A DNA stretch of 64,000 nucleotides. Origin: Solibacteraceae bacterium (GTDB lineage: Bacteria; Acidobacteriota; Terriglobia; Bryobacterales; Bryobacteraceae). Below the pieces are notes generated by a model that was not told the DNA's origin, searched no databases, and worked only from the letters and a program-made list of their open reading frames with translations. The stretch is taken from positions 1 through 64,000 of the forward strand of contig JALSRK010000031.1 in assembly GCA_026984795.1 (NCBI GenBank), written 5' to 3'. Positions 53,120-63,082 of this stretch are shown here, piece after piece; position 1 is the stretch's first letter; each line of letters opens with the position of its first letter. Both the position numbers and the translations under genes were made by a program.

Positions 53120-54406
53120 ATGTGGAAATGCCAGCGCGTCCTGTATCTTCTCTTGACAGGTCCTCGAGAATTCCGCCACTGGGCCCGGCCCGGCCTCGCG
53201 GCGTGCTTTCTGGCCGCCGCTGCAGGAGCGGCCGTCCCTGGGACCGCGCCGGGGGACGCGGCCGGCCCCGCAGCACCCGAGACCGCCCGCACCGGCCGCC
53301 GCATTGCTGTCCGGGTCGAGCTTTTCACCCGGGTCCGCGCCTTCGGTTTCGCCTTGCCGAACCGGCATCCCCGAACGCACATCATCCACCGGACGCGGGT
53401 GGACCTCTTCCTCCAGCCTCTGTCTCGCCTCTCCCTGCACCTGCGCGGCGAAGACGCCCGCGGGTTCGTTTCCGCTGGACCAGCCCCGCGCTCCAACGTC
53501 GGCGAACTGAGCCTCGTCGAGGCTGATCTGCGTTTGGGCCGGAACTGGACGTTGCGGGGCGGCCGGCAGGAGCTGTCCTTCGGAGACGAGAGGCTCGTCG
53601 GCGGCGACACGGAATGGTGCCAGATCGGCCAGCGCTTCGATGCGATCCGGTTGCGCTGGCAGCGTCCCCGCTTGCGCTTCGATGCCTTCGCCTCCTCGCC
53701 GGTCGCCGTGCGGCGGCGCGGCTGGGACCGCCCCACCTCGGGGGTCTCGTTTCATGGCCTGCACGTGAGCTGGGCGGGGAGCGGCAGCCGCACCGGGACC
53801 GACGCTTACCTCTTCTGGAAAGCATGGCGCTCCGGCGGCCTGCCCGGCCACCGTTTCACCGCCGGTTTCCGCCACGTCCACCGGATCGCGCACCGCTGGG
53901 AGACGGTAGCGGAATTGGCCGGCCAATGGGGGACCGAGGCGGGACGCCCCGTTCGAGCCTGGGCCGGCCACTGTGAGGCCGGCCTCTCGCTGCTGGCGCC
54001 CGCTGAACTCCCCCACCTGAGCCTGGAGTACAATCTCGCAACCGGCGACGACCCCCGTACCGGCGCCGTGGAGCGGTTCGACGACCTCTACCCTGCCGGA
54101 CACGACCGGTTCGGACTGCCCGATCCCGTTCCCTGGAGCGACATGCAGACCCTCGGCGTGGCTGCCGAGTGGCCGGCTCCCCGAAGGTGGAGCTTCACCA
54201 CCGGAGTGCGCTCGATCTGGCAGGGCCCGGGAATGGGGCTGCGACATCTGGGGTGGCAGGTCTCCGGCATGGCCGGCTGGAGTCTCACCCCCGGCTGGCT
54301 GATCGTCTGCAGCTACTCGAGGCTGGCGGCCAGGGCGGCGGCGTATTACGGCGGACCGATCAATTCGTTTTCCGGCGGCGTGAAACTGCGTTTCGGCGGC
54401 AGGTGA
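53120..54406 (+). CDS. Alginate-export-like outer-membrane porin
   Basis: A 428-aa beta-barrel protein. After a hydrophobic N-terminal segment (AACFLAAAAGAAVPG) comes the alginate_exp-type barrel: VRVELFTRVRAFGFALPN, RLSLHLRGEDARGF, GGRQELSFGDERLVGG, IGQRFDAIRLRWQRPRLRFDAF, and the end GGPINSFSGGVKLRF. The GRQELSFGDERLVG block is the clearest family mark. Family members export alginate (AlgE) or serve as specific porins. There is no alginate-synthesis gene here, so the substrate is unknown. ATG 53120 lies about 70 bp after a near-consensus promoter; no clear Shine-Dalgarno precedes it. The 3' end is 14 bp from the convergent TIGR03437 gene. Confidence 0.75.
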   Translation: MWKCQRVLYLLLTGPREFRHWARPGLAACFLAAAAGAAVPGTAPGDAAGPAAPETARTGRRIAVRVELFTRVRAFGFALPNRHPRTHIIHRTRVDLFLQPLSRLSLHLRGEDARGFVSAGPAPRSNVGELSLVEADLRLGRNWTLRGGRQELSFGDERLVGGDTEWCQIGQRFDAIRLRWQRPRLRFDAFASSPVAVRRRGWDRPTSGVSFHGLHVSWAGSGSRTGTDAYLFWKAWRSGGLPGHRFTAGFRHVHRIAHRWETVAELAGQWGTEAGRPVRAWAGHCEAGLSLLAPAELPHLSLEYNLATGDDPRTGAVERFDDLYPAGHDRFGLPDPVPWSDMQTLGVAAEWPAPRRWSFTTGVRSIWQGPGMGLRHLGWQVSGMAGWSLTPGWLIVCSYSRLAARAAAYYGGPINSFSGGVKLRFGGR

Positions 54407-54420
54407 GTTCAGGAATTCGG

Positions 54421-56067
54421 TCAGCCGGCGATCGCCAACGTCGGGGGGTGCGGGTTCTCGACGCCGTGAAAGGTCACCGGCACCGCCGCCCCAGCGGGCG
54501 CTTCGGCCGGGATCTCGACGTTCATCTGATCGAGTCCGGGAAAACCCGGCGCCGGACCGAGCCATCGTACCGGGGCTTCCACGCCGCCGATGAGAATCGA
54601 GGGCATCACGAGCGGCCCCAGTATCGGGTCATACGGCACAACGATGCCCGTTCCGAACAGCATGATCGTCTCCCCGCGCCGGGCCGGCGAGTCCGGGCCG
54701 ACCAACGACCCATCGGCGTGCAGAGCCGCCGCGCGCGGCGGGTCGCTCCCCCACAGGGCGAACAGCGCCGGGGCCCGAGGGGCCAGCTCGATCGGCATGG
54801 TCGTAGCGGCGTTCCGGTCGCGCCGGATCTCCAGCGTCCCCGTCCTGGCCAAGGGTGGCAGTACGAGATTCACCTGCCCCGGCGAGGCGAAATACAGCGG
54901 GGCGGCTTCACCGTTCACGAGCACCGTCGTCCCGGCCAGCGACCGGGGCAAAGGCAAACCCCCGGCCGCCGCCGTCCCACGGGCCAGGTCCTTCCCGTAC
55001 AGCGACACGATCGCGCCCCGCGCCAGGTTCCTTGTGCCGTCCGCGGCGTTCACTACCGCGGCCGCTTCCGGCTCGCTGCCCGCTCCCGGACCCAGAAACC
55101 ACGGCCGCGCCGTCGGGTCGCTCTTGAAAAAATCGAGCAGCATGCGGGCCACCTTCTCCCGGCCCGACGCTGAGGGATGCGTACCGTCGCGCCCGAAGTC
55201 CGAACAGCTCCAGGTGAGCCCGTCGGAGCGGGCCTTCTCTCCGTCGGCCCATAGATAAGGTCCCCAGGACAGCCACGGGGCCTTCACCGGCCCCGCCCCG
55301 GGATCGTAATTCAGCTCCGCATCGCCGCTGATCTGGGCGTCGATCACCCACTTGACCGAGAAGCCGGACTCGTAAGCGTAGGGCTCCGGGTTCAGGGCCG
55401 TGGAGGCGTAGCCGCCATAGGTGCGGCTCGACAGATACAGCAGCCGCAGCTCGGGAAAGCGGCTCTTCAAGACCCGCGCCAGCTCGGCCAGGTCCCTCTC
55501 CAGACGCCGGGCGTGCTCGGGGAAGGGATCGCTGGGCCGCGGATGGGCCTGCTTCATCCAGACCACCTGCACCTGGCGGGAGGTCACACCGGCTTCCGCC
55601 AAACGGGAGGCGACGTGCTCCCAGTACGGGTCCGGGTCCCTCAGGATCCGGTCGGCCGACTGGCCGCCCTTGGCCCCGTCCACGATCGTCAGCGCCGGGT
55701 TCAGATCCGGGTCCGCGGCCGCCAGCTCGAGAAACGCCTGGAACTCCTGCGTGGTGTTCGACATGCCGATCGACAGCAGCACGATGCGCCCCGCCGGCGA
55801 AGGCGCCCCGAAAGCGTCCCGCGGAACCACCTCGGCGGCCAGCCGCCGGCCTGCCTCCTCGTGCTCCGGCGGCCGGCCGTTGGATCCGTCCCCATAGAGT
55901 CCGCCGGGGAAACCGTGATAAGAGCCGGGACCCAACTCGGTGAGGGGGATCAGCCCGGTGGACGTCCCGGAGCAGTCGGCGCCGCCCACCGGCGCCGCAG
56001 CGAGCAGGAAGCCCGCTGCCGCCGCGGCCAGGCACATGCCCCATGAGCTGCTCCCTCGGCGAACCAT
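54421..56067 (-). CDS. SGNH-esterase-like protein with TIGR03437 C-terminal domain
   Basis: A 548-aa exported protein (signal MCLAAAAAGFLLAAAPVGG). Residues ~80-320 resemble an SGNH hydrolase: VLLSIGMSNTTQEF is a variant block I with Ser in G-M-S-N, and DGTHPSASGREK is the block V D-x-x-H pair. The sialate-esterase and carbohydrate esterase types share this. Residues ~335-548 form TIGR03437 (LARGAIVSLYGKDLARG, LYFASPGQVNLVLPP, IMLFGTGIVVPYDP, GFPGLDQMNVEIP). Fusion of an esterase-like unit to TIGR03437 suggests that the latter tethers or displays enzymes at the cell surface (inference). ATG 56067 has AAGGAG but at short spacing; GTG 56079 is an alternative. Confidence 0.72.
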   Translation of the reverse strand: MVRRGSSSWGMCLAAAAAGFLLAAAPVGGADCSGTSTGLIPLTELGPGSYHGFPGGLYGDGSNGRPPEHEEAGRRLAAEVVPRDAFGAPSPAGRIVLLSIGMSNTTQEFQAFLELAAADPDLNPALTIVDGAKGGQSADRILRDPDPYWEHVASRLAEAGVTSRQVQVVWMKQAHPRPSDPFPEHARRLERDLAELARVLKSRFPELRLLYLSSRTYGGYASTALNPEPYAYESGFSVKWVIDAQISGDAELNYDPGAGPVKAPWLSWGPYLWADGEKARSDGLTWSCSDFGRDGTHPSASGREKVARMLLDFFKSDPTARPWFLGPGAGSEPEAAAVVNAADGTRNLARGAIVSLYGKDLARGTAAAGGLPLPRSLAGTTVLVNGEAAPLYFASPGQVNLVLPPLARTGTLEIRRDRNAATTMPIELAPRAPALFALWGSDPPRAAALHADGSLVGPDSPARRGETIMLFGTGIVVPYDPILGPLVMPSILIGGVEAPVRWLGPAPGFPGLDQMNVEIPAEAPAGAAVPVTFHGVENPHPPTLAIAG

Positions 56068-56162
56068 GTCTCCTTCCACATCTAACCCCGCCGCGGGGCA
56101 TTGGTTGCGGTTATGTGGCCGTTCCGGCAGACTGTCTTCGGCAACCGCCGCCGCGCCGGCGG

Positions 56163-57626
56163 CTATCGGGCGGGCTGCTTTTCCCGTTCCCGGCGCTCGG
56201 CCCGCTTCTTCACCGGAATCTCCAGCCGCTTGATCTTCTGGTTCAACGTCGAAAGCGGAATGCGCAGCGCCTCGGCCGCCTCCGTCTGGCTGTAGTTGTG
56301 CGCTTCCAGCGCCTCGATGATCTTCCGCCGCTCGAAATCGGCGACGATTTCGAACAGCGAAGCGTCGGGCGCCAGTGAACCCGTCGCGTCCCGCCGGATC
56401 CGGATCCCGGAAGCGTGCAGCACCGTCTCCGGCAGCACTTCCAGCGGCACAACCGGCCCGGTCGCCAGCACCACCGCCCGTTCCACCGCGTTCTCCAGCT
56501 CACGGACGTTTCCCGGCCAGTTGTGGTCCATCAGCACTTGCATGGCTTCCGGACTGAACCGCAACTGGCTGCGCCCGTCCGGCCCCACGAACTTCTCGTT
56601 CTCCCGGCAATACTTGTCGAAGAAATGCTCCACCAGCAGCGGTATGTCCTCTTTGCGCTCGCGCAAGGGCGGCAGGACGATGTTGATCACATTCAGGCGG
56701 TAGTAAAGATCTTCCCGGAACCTCCCCTCTTCCACCAGCCGCCGCAGGTCGCAGTTCGTCGCCGCCAGGATGCGGACGTCCACCCGTACCGTCTCCGACG
56801 AGCCCAGCGGCATGAACTCGCGTTCCTGGATCACCCGCAACAGCTTCGCTTGGGTGTCCAGGCTGATGTTGCCCACCTCGTCGAAGAAGATCGTGCCCTT
56901 GTCGGCGATCTCGAAGTAGCCCTTCCGGGAGTTGACCGCCCCGGTGAACGCGCCCTTGACATGGCCGAACAGCGTGGATTCGAGCAGGTCCGGCGGCAGC
57001 GATCCGCTGTTCACCGCAATGAAGACATGACCGGCCCGGGGCGATGCGGCGTGGATCGCTTTGGCGATGAGCTCTTTGCCCGTGCCCGTCTCGCCGGTGA
57101 TCATGATGGTCGAACGCGACGGGGCTACCTGCGCCACGAGGTCCAGGATCGCCTGCATCCGCTCGCTCTTGCCGACGATGTTCGGGAAGCTGTAGCGCTG
57201 CTTCAGCGCCCGCTTCAAATGAACGTTCTCGCGCTCGAGCCGGGCGCTCCGGATCGCCCGGTCGATCTCGATCAGCAGCTTCTCGTTGTCCCAGGGCTTG
57301 GTGAAGTAATCGTTGGCGCCGTTCTTCAGCGCCTGGACGGCGTTCTCGACCGACCCGTAAGCGGTGATCATGAAGATCGGCGTCTCACGGTCCCGCCGCC
57401 GAACCTCGGTGAGGACCTCCATACCCGAGATGTCCGGCATCATGAGATCGAGAAGCACCAGGTCGTAGGAGTCCGACTCGAGCAGCGCCAGGCCTTCACG
57501 GCCGTTCTCCGCCGTTTCCACGTGATAGCCCTCGGTCGAGAGCAGAATGTCCAGGCTCTCGCGGATGTCGGCTTCGTCGTCGATGACGAGGATCTTGCCT
57601 CTGATCGCGGGAATCGCAGCCTCCAT
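56163..57626 (-). CDS. NtrC-family sigma-54-dependent response regulator
   Basis: A 487-aa three-domain regulator. The receiver domain (residues 11-125) has the acidic pair in VIDDEADI, the phosphoacceptor Asp in LVLLDLMMPD and Lys in YFTKPW. The AAA+ domain has Walker A GETGTGKE, the GAFTGA loop that contacts sigma-54, Walker B GTIFFDEVGNI and the NWPGNVRELENAVERAVVL closing motif. The C-terminal Fis-type helix-turn-helix (KIIEALEAHNYSQTEAAEALRIPLSTLNQKIKRL) binds DNA. The histidine kinase gene lies 10 bp upstream on the same strand and is the likely partner. Target promoters need sigma-54; none was recognised nearby. Confidence 0.93.
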   Translation of the reverse strand: MEAAIPAIRGKILVIDDEADIRESLDILLSTEGYHVETAENGREGLALLESDSYDLVLLDLMMPDISGMEVLTEVRRRDRETPIFMITAYGSVENAVQALKNGANDYFTKPWDNEKLLIEIDRAIRSARLERENVHLKRALKQRYSFPNIVGKSERMQAILDLVAQVAPSRSTIMITGETGTGKELIAKAIHAASPRAGHVFIAVNSGSLPPDLLESTLFGHVKGAFTGAVNSRKGYFEIADKGTIFFDEVGNISLDTQAKLLRVIQEREFMPLGSSETVRVDVRILAATNCDLRRLVEEGRFREDLYYRLNVINIVLPPLRERKEDIPLLVEHFFDKYCRENEKFVGPDGRSQLRFSPEAMQVLMDHNWPGNVRELENAVERAVVLATGPVVPLEVLPETVLHASGIRIRRDATGSLAPDASLFEIVADFERRKIIEALEAHNYSQTEAAEALRIPLSTLNQKIKRLEIPVKKRAERREREKQPAR

Positions 57627-57636
57627 GGCCGCCTGC

Positions 57637-60552
57637 TCAGACCTTCACCGGCTTGCCGGCCGCCGGGAAATCGAGGTGGAAGCACGTGCCGGCTCCTGGC
57701 AGGCTTTCCACTTCTATCGTACCGCCATGCTCCCGCACAATGCCGTAGGTCACCGACAGCCCGAGCCCCGTGCCGCGCTTGGCCGGCTTGGTGGTGAAGA
57801 AGGGATCATAGATCCGGGACAGGATCTCGGGGGGGATTCCCTTGCCCGTGTCGGCGACATCGACCTGCACCGAGCCTTCTGAGACCGACGTCCGCACCCG
57901 CAGCGTCCCCCCGCCTTCCATTGCATCCCGGGCGTTCAGGAAGAGATTCAGGAACACCTGCTGCAACCGCCCGGCATTGCCCTTGATCGGCGGCAGTTGC
58001 GGCGCCAGCGACAGCTCCAGGCCGACCCCTGCCTTGCGCAGTTGCGGCTCGATCAGGTTCACCGTGTCCTGGACCGTGCGGTTCAGATCCACGTCGCCGA
58101 ATTCAGTGGGCGAGGTCCGCGAGAAGTTCAGCAGCGAGTTCACGATCTCGCTCGCCCGAAACGTCTGCTTGGCGATCTTCTCCAGCATCCGCGCCTTCGT
58201 TTCGTCCCCGGAGATCTGGCGGGCGAGCATCTGCGCGTAGGTGGAAATCACCGCCAGGGGAGTGTTCACCTCGTGGGCCACGCCCGCAGCCAGTAGCCCG
58301 ATGGAGCTCAGCTTCTCGGCCTGGAGAAGCTGCTGCTCCAGCTCGGCCCGGTCGGTAATGTCGTCGAAGATGATCAGGCGGCCGATCTGGTCCTGATCCT
58401 TCGACACCAATGGCGCTACGGCAATGTTCAGGATGGCCTCGCGGCGCTCGCCAGCCTCCGTTCCCGCGCCGTTCCCTCCAGCCGGACCCGGCCCGGGCGC
58501 CGCCTCCCGCAACTCCGCGGGAATCGCTTCGAGAGCCAGCTTGTACTTATAAATGTGGTGGATGCCGCTCTCGCCCCGCACCCGGTCGAACTGCTCCATC
58601 AGATCCGCCGGCAATAGCTCCGCCAGCCGCCGGCCCAACGCCACCCGCCGCGGGATCCCTGTAAACCGCTCGATCTGCGTGTTCCAGCTCTCGACGCGGT
58701 CGTCCAGATCAGCCGCCAGGATGCCCACGTTGATCGATTCGACGATGTTCTCGCTGAACTCTTTCAGCCGCTCGTACTGCTCGACCTTCGACTGAAGCGA
58801 ACGGTAGAGCCGCGCGTTTTCGATGGCGATGCCGACGTAGCCGGAAAGCGTGATCACCAGCTCGAGATCGTCGCTGGTGAGGAAATCCCCCTTCGCCGTG
58901 CGGCTCGCCCCGATGTAGGCGATCGTCTTCCCCCGCACGCTGCACGGAACGTAATACGTGAGATCGAGCGCTGCGATCGTCCGCCGCACGCGAGCCGGTA
59001 ACCGGTGCGAAACCACATCCAGAGGAAAGCGCGTGCGCTCGAAAAAGATGTACGGGCGCTCCGGCTTGGCCGGCAGGAAACTCAAGTCCAGTTCCCCTTC
59101 CGGCTGCCGCTCCCGCCCCACGGTCTTGTACAGATAGAACCGCCGCTCGGCGTCGTCCAGCAAGAAAAAGCCTACATGCTGGATGGAAAGCGTGTGGATC
59201 AGACGCTCCGCCACCGACTCGAGCATCGAGTTCAAGTCCGTTTCCGAACCCAGCTCCCGGGCGAACTCGATCAGCGTGCGGCGGTAGTCATAGCGGTCCT
59301 TGTAGAAGTAATACCGGTCAAGCTGCTCCTGGATCCAGTTGCGGATCGGCTGGAAGACGAAGGTCGCGATGACGATGAGCAGCACCACCGCCGTCGGACT
59401 GAGGTCTTCGAACCGGCCGAGCGACAGAATCAGCCCGTAAGCCACACCCAGCACCGCCAGCGTCGCCAGCGTGTAGGCGTAACCTTGCTGGAAGATCACG
59501 TCCACGTCCATCAGCCGGTAGCGCAGCACCGCGTAAGCCCAGGTGAGCGGCATCAGCGGCAGAGAGAAGACGGCCAGCTTCATGTAGGGTCCGGGGACTA
59601 CTCCCAGCACATACGGCGCCACGTAGATCAACGAAAACGGAACCACGCCGTATACGGCGCCGTTCCGCAGCCACTTCAACTGCTGCCGGACCACCGCGTC
59701 TTCCTCGCGCCGATGGGCGAAACTTACCGCCGCCGCCCCGATCAGGTAAGTCGCGGCGAGGAAGCCGGTCCAGATCCGGTCCATCGTCCAGTTCAACTCC
59801 ACCAGCGACATCGCCCGCACGCGCAATACGCCGGAAGCCAGACCGAGATAGACAGCCAGAATCGTCAGCGCCGGCAGGTAGAGCAACGCTCCGGCGAGCG
59901 GCCCCCGGAACCATTTCCGGGGCCGGGGGAAAGTGAGCGCAAAGTGCAGGAACAAGGTGGGCGCCAGGACACCCGCGGCCACGTTGCCCCAGTAGATCAC
60001 CTTGTCGAAGTTGTTCAACTTCCCCGTGTAGTGGAACGAAAACAGCACGAAGGAGGCCAGGCAAAGCAGGTAGAAGTGGCGGGCCTTGTGCGCGCTGGCG
60101 CGGCGGAAGTAAACGAAAACCCCGATCGCCAAGAACGCCAGCCCGACCACGTACTGGTAATAGAGCGCTCCCTCAGGCGACCGTTCGCCGATGTAAACAT
60201 CGGCTTCGGCTTGCACGCCGTTGCGCTCGAACGTGTACTTGGCCTTCTTCCACGCGCCGATCGCCACCAGGGCCTTCGGCACGGCGATCGCCGACGGGAT
60301 CGGCGTTCCCTGGATCTGCAACAGAATGTCGCCTTCGTGCAGGCCCGCCCGCGCCGCCGGGCTGTCAGAGTCGATGTGCAGCGCCACGACGCGGTTGCCG
60401 CCGTCCGGCTCGCTCCGGTCCACCCAGATCGCGCCGTCCACCGGCAGGCGGAACTTGCTCTGCTGCTGGAAGTTGATGAAGGCGCACACCACCGCCGCCG
60501 CGCTGAGAATCACCAGCAGCGCCCCGGCTAGTTGTGCCTTCAGTTCCTTCAT
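57637..60552 (-). CDS. PDZ-containing multidomain sensor histidine kinase
   Basis: A 971-aa membrane kinase. One transmembrane helix ([19 protein letters not shown]), then an extracytoplasmic PDZ-like domain at about 50-120 ([31 protein letters not shown]), then about eight further helices. The cytoplasmic side carries a GAF domain ([26 protein letters not shown]), a PAS domain ([32 protein letters not shown]), HisKA with the phosphorylated His in [10 protein letters not shown], and HATPase_c with N- and G-boxes ([35 protein letters not shown]). It phosphorylates the adjacent NtrC-type regulator. PDZ in the sensor part suggests it reads peptides or protease products. The signal is not known. 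Confidence 0.9.
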   Translation of the reverse strand: MKELKAQLAGALLVILSAAAVVCAFINFQQQSKFRLPVDGAIWVDRSEPDGGNRVVALHIDSDSPAARAGLHEGDILLQIQGTPIPSAIAVPKALVAIGAWKKAKYTFERNGVQAEADVYIGERSPEGALYYQYVVGLAFLAIGVFVYFRRASAHKARHFYLLCLASFVLFSFHYTGKLNNFDKVIYWGNVAAGVLAPTLFLHFALTFPRPRKWFRGPLAGALLYLPALTILAVYLGLASGVLRVRAMSLVELNWTMDRIWTGFLAATYLIGAAAVSFAHRREEDAVVRQQLKWLRNGAVYGVVPFSLIYVAPYVLGVVPGPYMKLAVFSLPLMPLTWAYAVLRYRLMDVDVIFQQGYAYTLATLAVLGVAYGLILSLGRFEDLSPTAVVLLIVIATFVFQPIRNWIQEQLDRYYFYKDRYDYRRTLIEFARELGSETDLNSMLESVAERLIHTLSIQHVGFFLLDDAERRFYLYKTVGRERQPEGELDLSFLPAKPERPYIFFERTRFPLDVVSHRLPARVRRTIAALDLTYYVPCSVRGKTIAYIGASRTAKGDFLTSDDLELVITLSGYVGIAIENARLYRSLQSKVEQYERLKEFSENIVESINVGILAADLDDRVESWNTQIERFTGIPRRVALGRRLAELLPADLMEQFDRVRGESGIHHIYKYKLALEAIPAELREAAPGPGPAGGNGAGTEAGERREAILNIAVAPLVSKDQDQIGRLIIFDDITDRAELEQQLLQAEKLSSIGLLAAGVAHEVNTPLAVISTYAQMLARQISGDETKARMLEKIAKQTFRASEIVNSLLNFSRTSPTEFGDVDLNRTVQDTVNLIEPQLRKAGVGLELSLAPQLPPIKGNAGRLQQVFLNLFLNARDAMEGGGTLRVRTSVSEGSVQVDVADTGKGIPPEILSRIYDPFFTTKPAKRGTGLGLSVTYGIVREHGGTIEVESLPGAGTCFHLDFPAAGKPVKV

Positions 60553-60760
60553 CCCGCCTGCGTCGGGCCTCCTGATCCTTCACCGCACCGCCGCGTCCGA
60601 ATCCTTCTCAGACGAAGCCAGCCTCCGCGTACACTCTTGCGCGGGTGTCAGTGCAATTCGGATGCCACCGTCCCGACCCCTGGGTCTGTCATGAAATTAT
60701 CTCATGTTTTCAACCAGATCGGAGAAACCTTCCCCCGCCCGATCCACTTCTTGGGAACCA

Positions 60761-60779
60761 TACACTTTCACAAAGTGTA
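60761..60779. promoter_or_regulatory. Perfect 8-bp dyad, operator candidate
   Basis: TACACTTT, three bases, AAAGTGTA form a 19-bp palindrome at 60761-60779, 57 bp upstream of the Gfo/Idh/MocA oxidoreductase start and about 210 bp upstream of the histidine kinase start on the other strand. Dyads of this size fit a dimeric helix-turn-helix repressor. No promoter boxes could be fixed around it. Confidence 0.5.
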
Positions 60780-60836
60780 GAACGATTGAGACGCGCCGTT
60801 GCACGATGCGGAACCAGCGTGAGAATCTGTACGTCT

Positions 60837-61841
60837 ATGCGAGACCCGTTCCGCTTCGTCATCGTCGGCTCCGGCGGCATCAGCAAGGCCTACATCCAAG
60901 CCATCGGCAATCTCGAGGACGCCGAGCTCGCCGCCCTGGTCTCCCGCCGCGGCCATTGCCCCGAGACGCTTCCCGAAAGCGTGCCCGTCTACCGCTCCCT
61001 CCGGGAGGTGGACGTGCCGTTCGACGCCGTCGTGCTCGCCACGCCCAACGGCCTCCACCATCAGGGAGCCGTCGAAGCGGCCTCCCTCGGCAAGCACGTC
61101 CTCGTCGAGAAAGTGCTCGACATCTCCATCGAGAACATGGACCGCATGACCGAGGCCTGCCGCCAGGCCGGCGTCGTGCTGGCCGTCACCTACCAGCGCC
61201 GCATGAGCCCCGACAACATCACCGTCAAGAAACTCCTCGACCGCGGCGCCTTCGGCAAGCTCTACGCCGCCCAGATGGACGTCAAGTTCTACCGGGACCA
61301 GGCCTACTACGACTCCGGCGCCTACCGCGGCGGCTGGCAGATCGACGGCGGCGGCCCCTTCATCCAGCAGGCCGCCCACAACGCCGACCTGCTCTGCTGG
61401 TTCTTCGGCATGCCGGAAAAGGTCGTCAGCATGTGTGACCGCTTCGCCCATCAGATCGAAACCGAAGACCACGGCGTCGCCCTGCTGCGCTACCCCAACG
61501 GCCTGATCGTCACCTTCACCGCCTCGACCGTCTGCAAGCCGGGCTATCCGACCCGCTTCGAGCTCTACGCCGAAAAGGGCTCCTTCGTCATGGAGAACGA
61601 CCAGATCGTCCACTGGGCCGTCGAGGGGATCGAAAATCCCGCCGACCGCAGCTTCGAAGTTCACGACGGCGCCGCCAGCGCCACCGTTTCGGATACCGCC
61701 GGCCACGAGGCGATTCTCGAGGACTTCATCGAGGCCGTGCGCACCGGCCGCCAGCCCGCCGTGCCTCCGGAATCCGGCCGCCTGGCTACCGAGCTGGTCC
61801 TGGCCATCTACCGCAACAACGTCCTCGGACCCTTGCGCTGA
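60837..61841 (+). CDS. Gfo/Idh/MocA-family oxidoreductase
   Basis: A 334-aa NAD(P)-dependent sugar or inositol dehydrogenase. The N-terminal Rossmann fold has FRFVIVGSGGISKAYIQAI and VDVPFDAVVLATPNGLHHQGAVEAASLGKHVLVEK, where the E-K pair is the family's catalytic lysine motif. The C-terminal alpha/beta domain follows, with GGWQIDGGGPFIQQAAHNADLLCWFFGMPEKV (the family's G-G-G-x-x-x-Q/D-x-x-x-H-x-x-D pattern). It oxidises a sugar or cyclitol hydroxyl; the substrate is unknown. ATG 60837 begins directly at the Rossmann fold. The next gene is an iron alcohol dehydrogenase 57 bp on. A dyad lies upstream. Confidence 0.88.
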   Translation: MRDPFRFVIVGSGGISKAYIQAIGNLEDAELAALVSRRGHCPETLPESVPVYRSLREVDVPFDAVVLATPNGLHHQGAVEAASLGKHVLVEKVLDISIENMDRMTEACRQAGVVLAVTYQRRMSPDNITVKKLLDRGAFGKLYAAQMDVKFYRDQAYYDSGAYRGGWQIDGGGPFIQQAAHNADLLCWFFGMPEKVVSMCDRFAHQIETEDHGVALLRYPNGLIVTFTASTVCKPGYPTRFELYAEKGSFVMENDQIVHWAVEGIENPADRSFEVHDGAASATVSDTAGHEAILEDFIEAVRTGRQPAVPPESGRLATELVLAIYRNNVLGPLR

Positions 61842-61898
61842 GCCTCGCCCGCCGCGCTCCGGCGTCCGCGCCCGCCGCGTGAGATACCCTGTTCGTGT

Positions 61899-63050
61899 AT
61901 GCGGAACTTCGAATTCCACAACCCCACGAAGCTCGTCTTCGGCAAGGACACCATCCGGCAGATCGGCGAAGAGATCCGCCGCCGCGGGCACCACTACGTC
62001 CTCATGATCGCCGGCGGCGGCAGCATCAGGCGCAACGGCGTCTATGACGCCGTGGTCCGCTCGCTGAACCGCGCCGGTATCCGCTGGGACGAGTGCTGGG
62101 GCGTGCAGCCGAACCCGGTCTTGAGCAAGGTCGAAGAGATGGCCGCCGTGGCCAAGAAGGCCGGCGTCGATGCCGTGCTCGGGGTCGGCGGCGGCAGCGT
62201 GCTGGACTCGGCCAAGGCGGTCGCCGCCGGCTACTATGTGGACGACGTCTGGGGCCTCTTCGAAAAGAAAGAGCCGGTCGCCCGAGCCTTGCCCATCTAC
62301 AGCGTCCTGACGCTGTCGGCGACGGGGTCGGAGATGAACGGCTACGCGGTCATCACCAAGGAAGACGAAAAGAAGAAGTGGCCCATCGGCGGGCCGGCGC
62401 TCTTCCCTCAGGTCTCCATCGTCGATCCGTCGGTGCAAAGCACGCTGCCCTGGGAGCAGACGGTCAACGGCGCCGTCGACACCATCTCCCACATCCAGGA
62501 GCTCTACTTCCCCGGCCGGGACGCCGAAGTCACCCTCGCCCTCGACGAGAGCCTCCTGCGCACCGTCGTCCGCGTCACCGACCGGCTGCGCGAAGAGCCC
62601 GGCGACTACGCCGCCCGCGCCAGCCTCGCCTGGGCTTCCACCATGGCCCTGAACGGAGCGGCCGGCGCCGGCGTCGGCGACGGCGACTGGGCTACCCACG
62701 CCCTGGAGCACGGCCTGAGCGGCGTGCATCCGGAGATCGCCCACGGCACGGGCCTGGGCATCCTCTTCCCGGCCTGGATCCTCTACTGCCAGGACGCCAA
62801 CCCGGAGACCTTCGCTCGCTGGGCCCGCAACGTCTGGGGCAGGGACTCCGTCGAAGACGCCGTCGCCGCCTTCCGCGCCAAGCTCGCCGAGTGGGGCGCC
62901 CCGACGTCCCTCAAACAGTTGGGCGTGGCCGAGTCCGAGATCGGCGCCATCGCCGAGAACGCCTACTCGAGCGGCATGCATGGCTCGCTGAAGCAGCTCA
63001 GTCTCGACGACTTCCGGCGCATCCTGGAGAGCGCCTGGGATCCGGCCTGA
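61899..63050 (+). CDS. Iron-containing alcohol dehydrogenase, YqhD/BDH-like
   Basis: A 383-aa NAD(P)H-dependent dehydrogenase. The N-terminus FEFHNPTKLVFGKDTI is the hallmark of the YqhD/butanol dehydrogenase subgroup. The glycine-rich GVGGGSVLDSAKAVA binds the nucleotide. LTLSATGSEMNGYAVITK and the Fe-binding residues Asp (AVDTISHI) and the His pair in THALEHGLSGVHPEIAHG complete the metal site. Family members reduce aldehydes. It follows the oxidoreductase gene with no strong promoter seen, and the sulfatase gene begins 33 bp later, so the three could be one transcript handling sugars or aldehydes (inference). Confidence 0.9.
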   Translation: MRNFEFHNPTKLVFGKDTIRQIGEEIRRRGHHYVLMIAGGGSIRRNGVYDAVVRSLNRAGIRWDECWGVQPNPVLSKVEEMAAVAKKAGVDAVLGVGGGSVLDSAKAVAAGYYVDDVWGLFEKKEPVARALPIYSVLTLSATGSEMNGYAVITKEDEKKKWPIGGPALFPQVSIVDPSVQSTLPWEQTVNGAVDTISHIQELYFPGRDAEVTLALDESLLRTVVRVTDRLREEPGDYAARASLAWASTMALNGAAGAGVGDGDWATHALEHGLSGVHPEIAHGTGLGILFPAWILYCQDANPETFARWARNVWGRDSVEDAVAAFRAKLAEWGAPTSLKQLGVAESEIGAIAENAYSSGMHGSLKQLSLDDFRRILESAWDPA

Positions 63051-63082
63051 CGCCCTCCGCCGGTGGTATAACGGACTCCGTT

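Noticed and set aside
60768-62981. Very long minus-strand open frame (737 codons)
   Set aside because: It is antisense to the oxidoreductase and the alcohol dehydrogenase, both clear families, and its translation is Gly/Ala/Val/Asp-biased as expected from GC-rich codon third positions.
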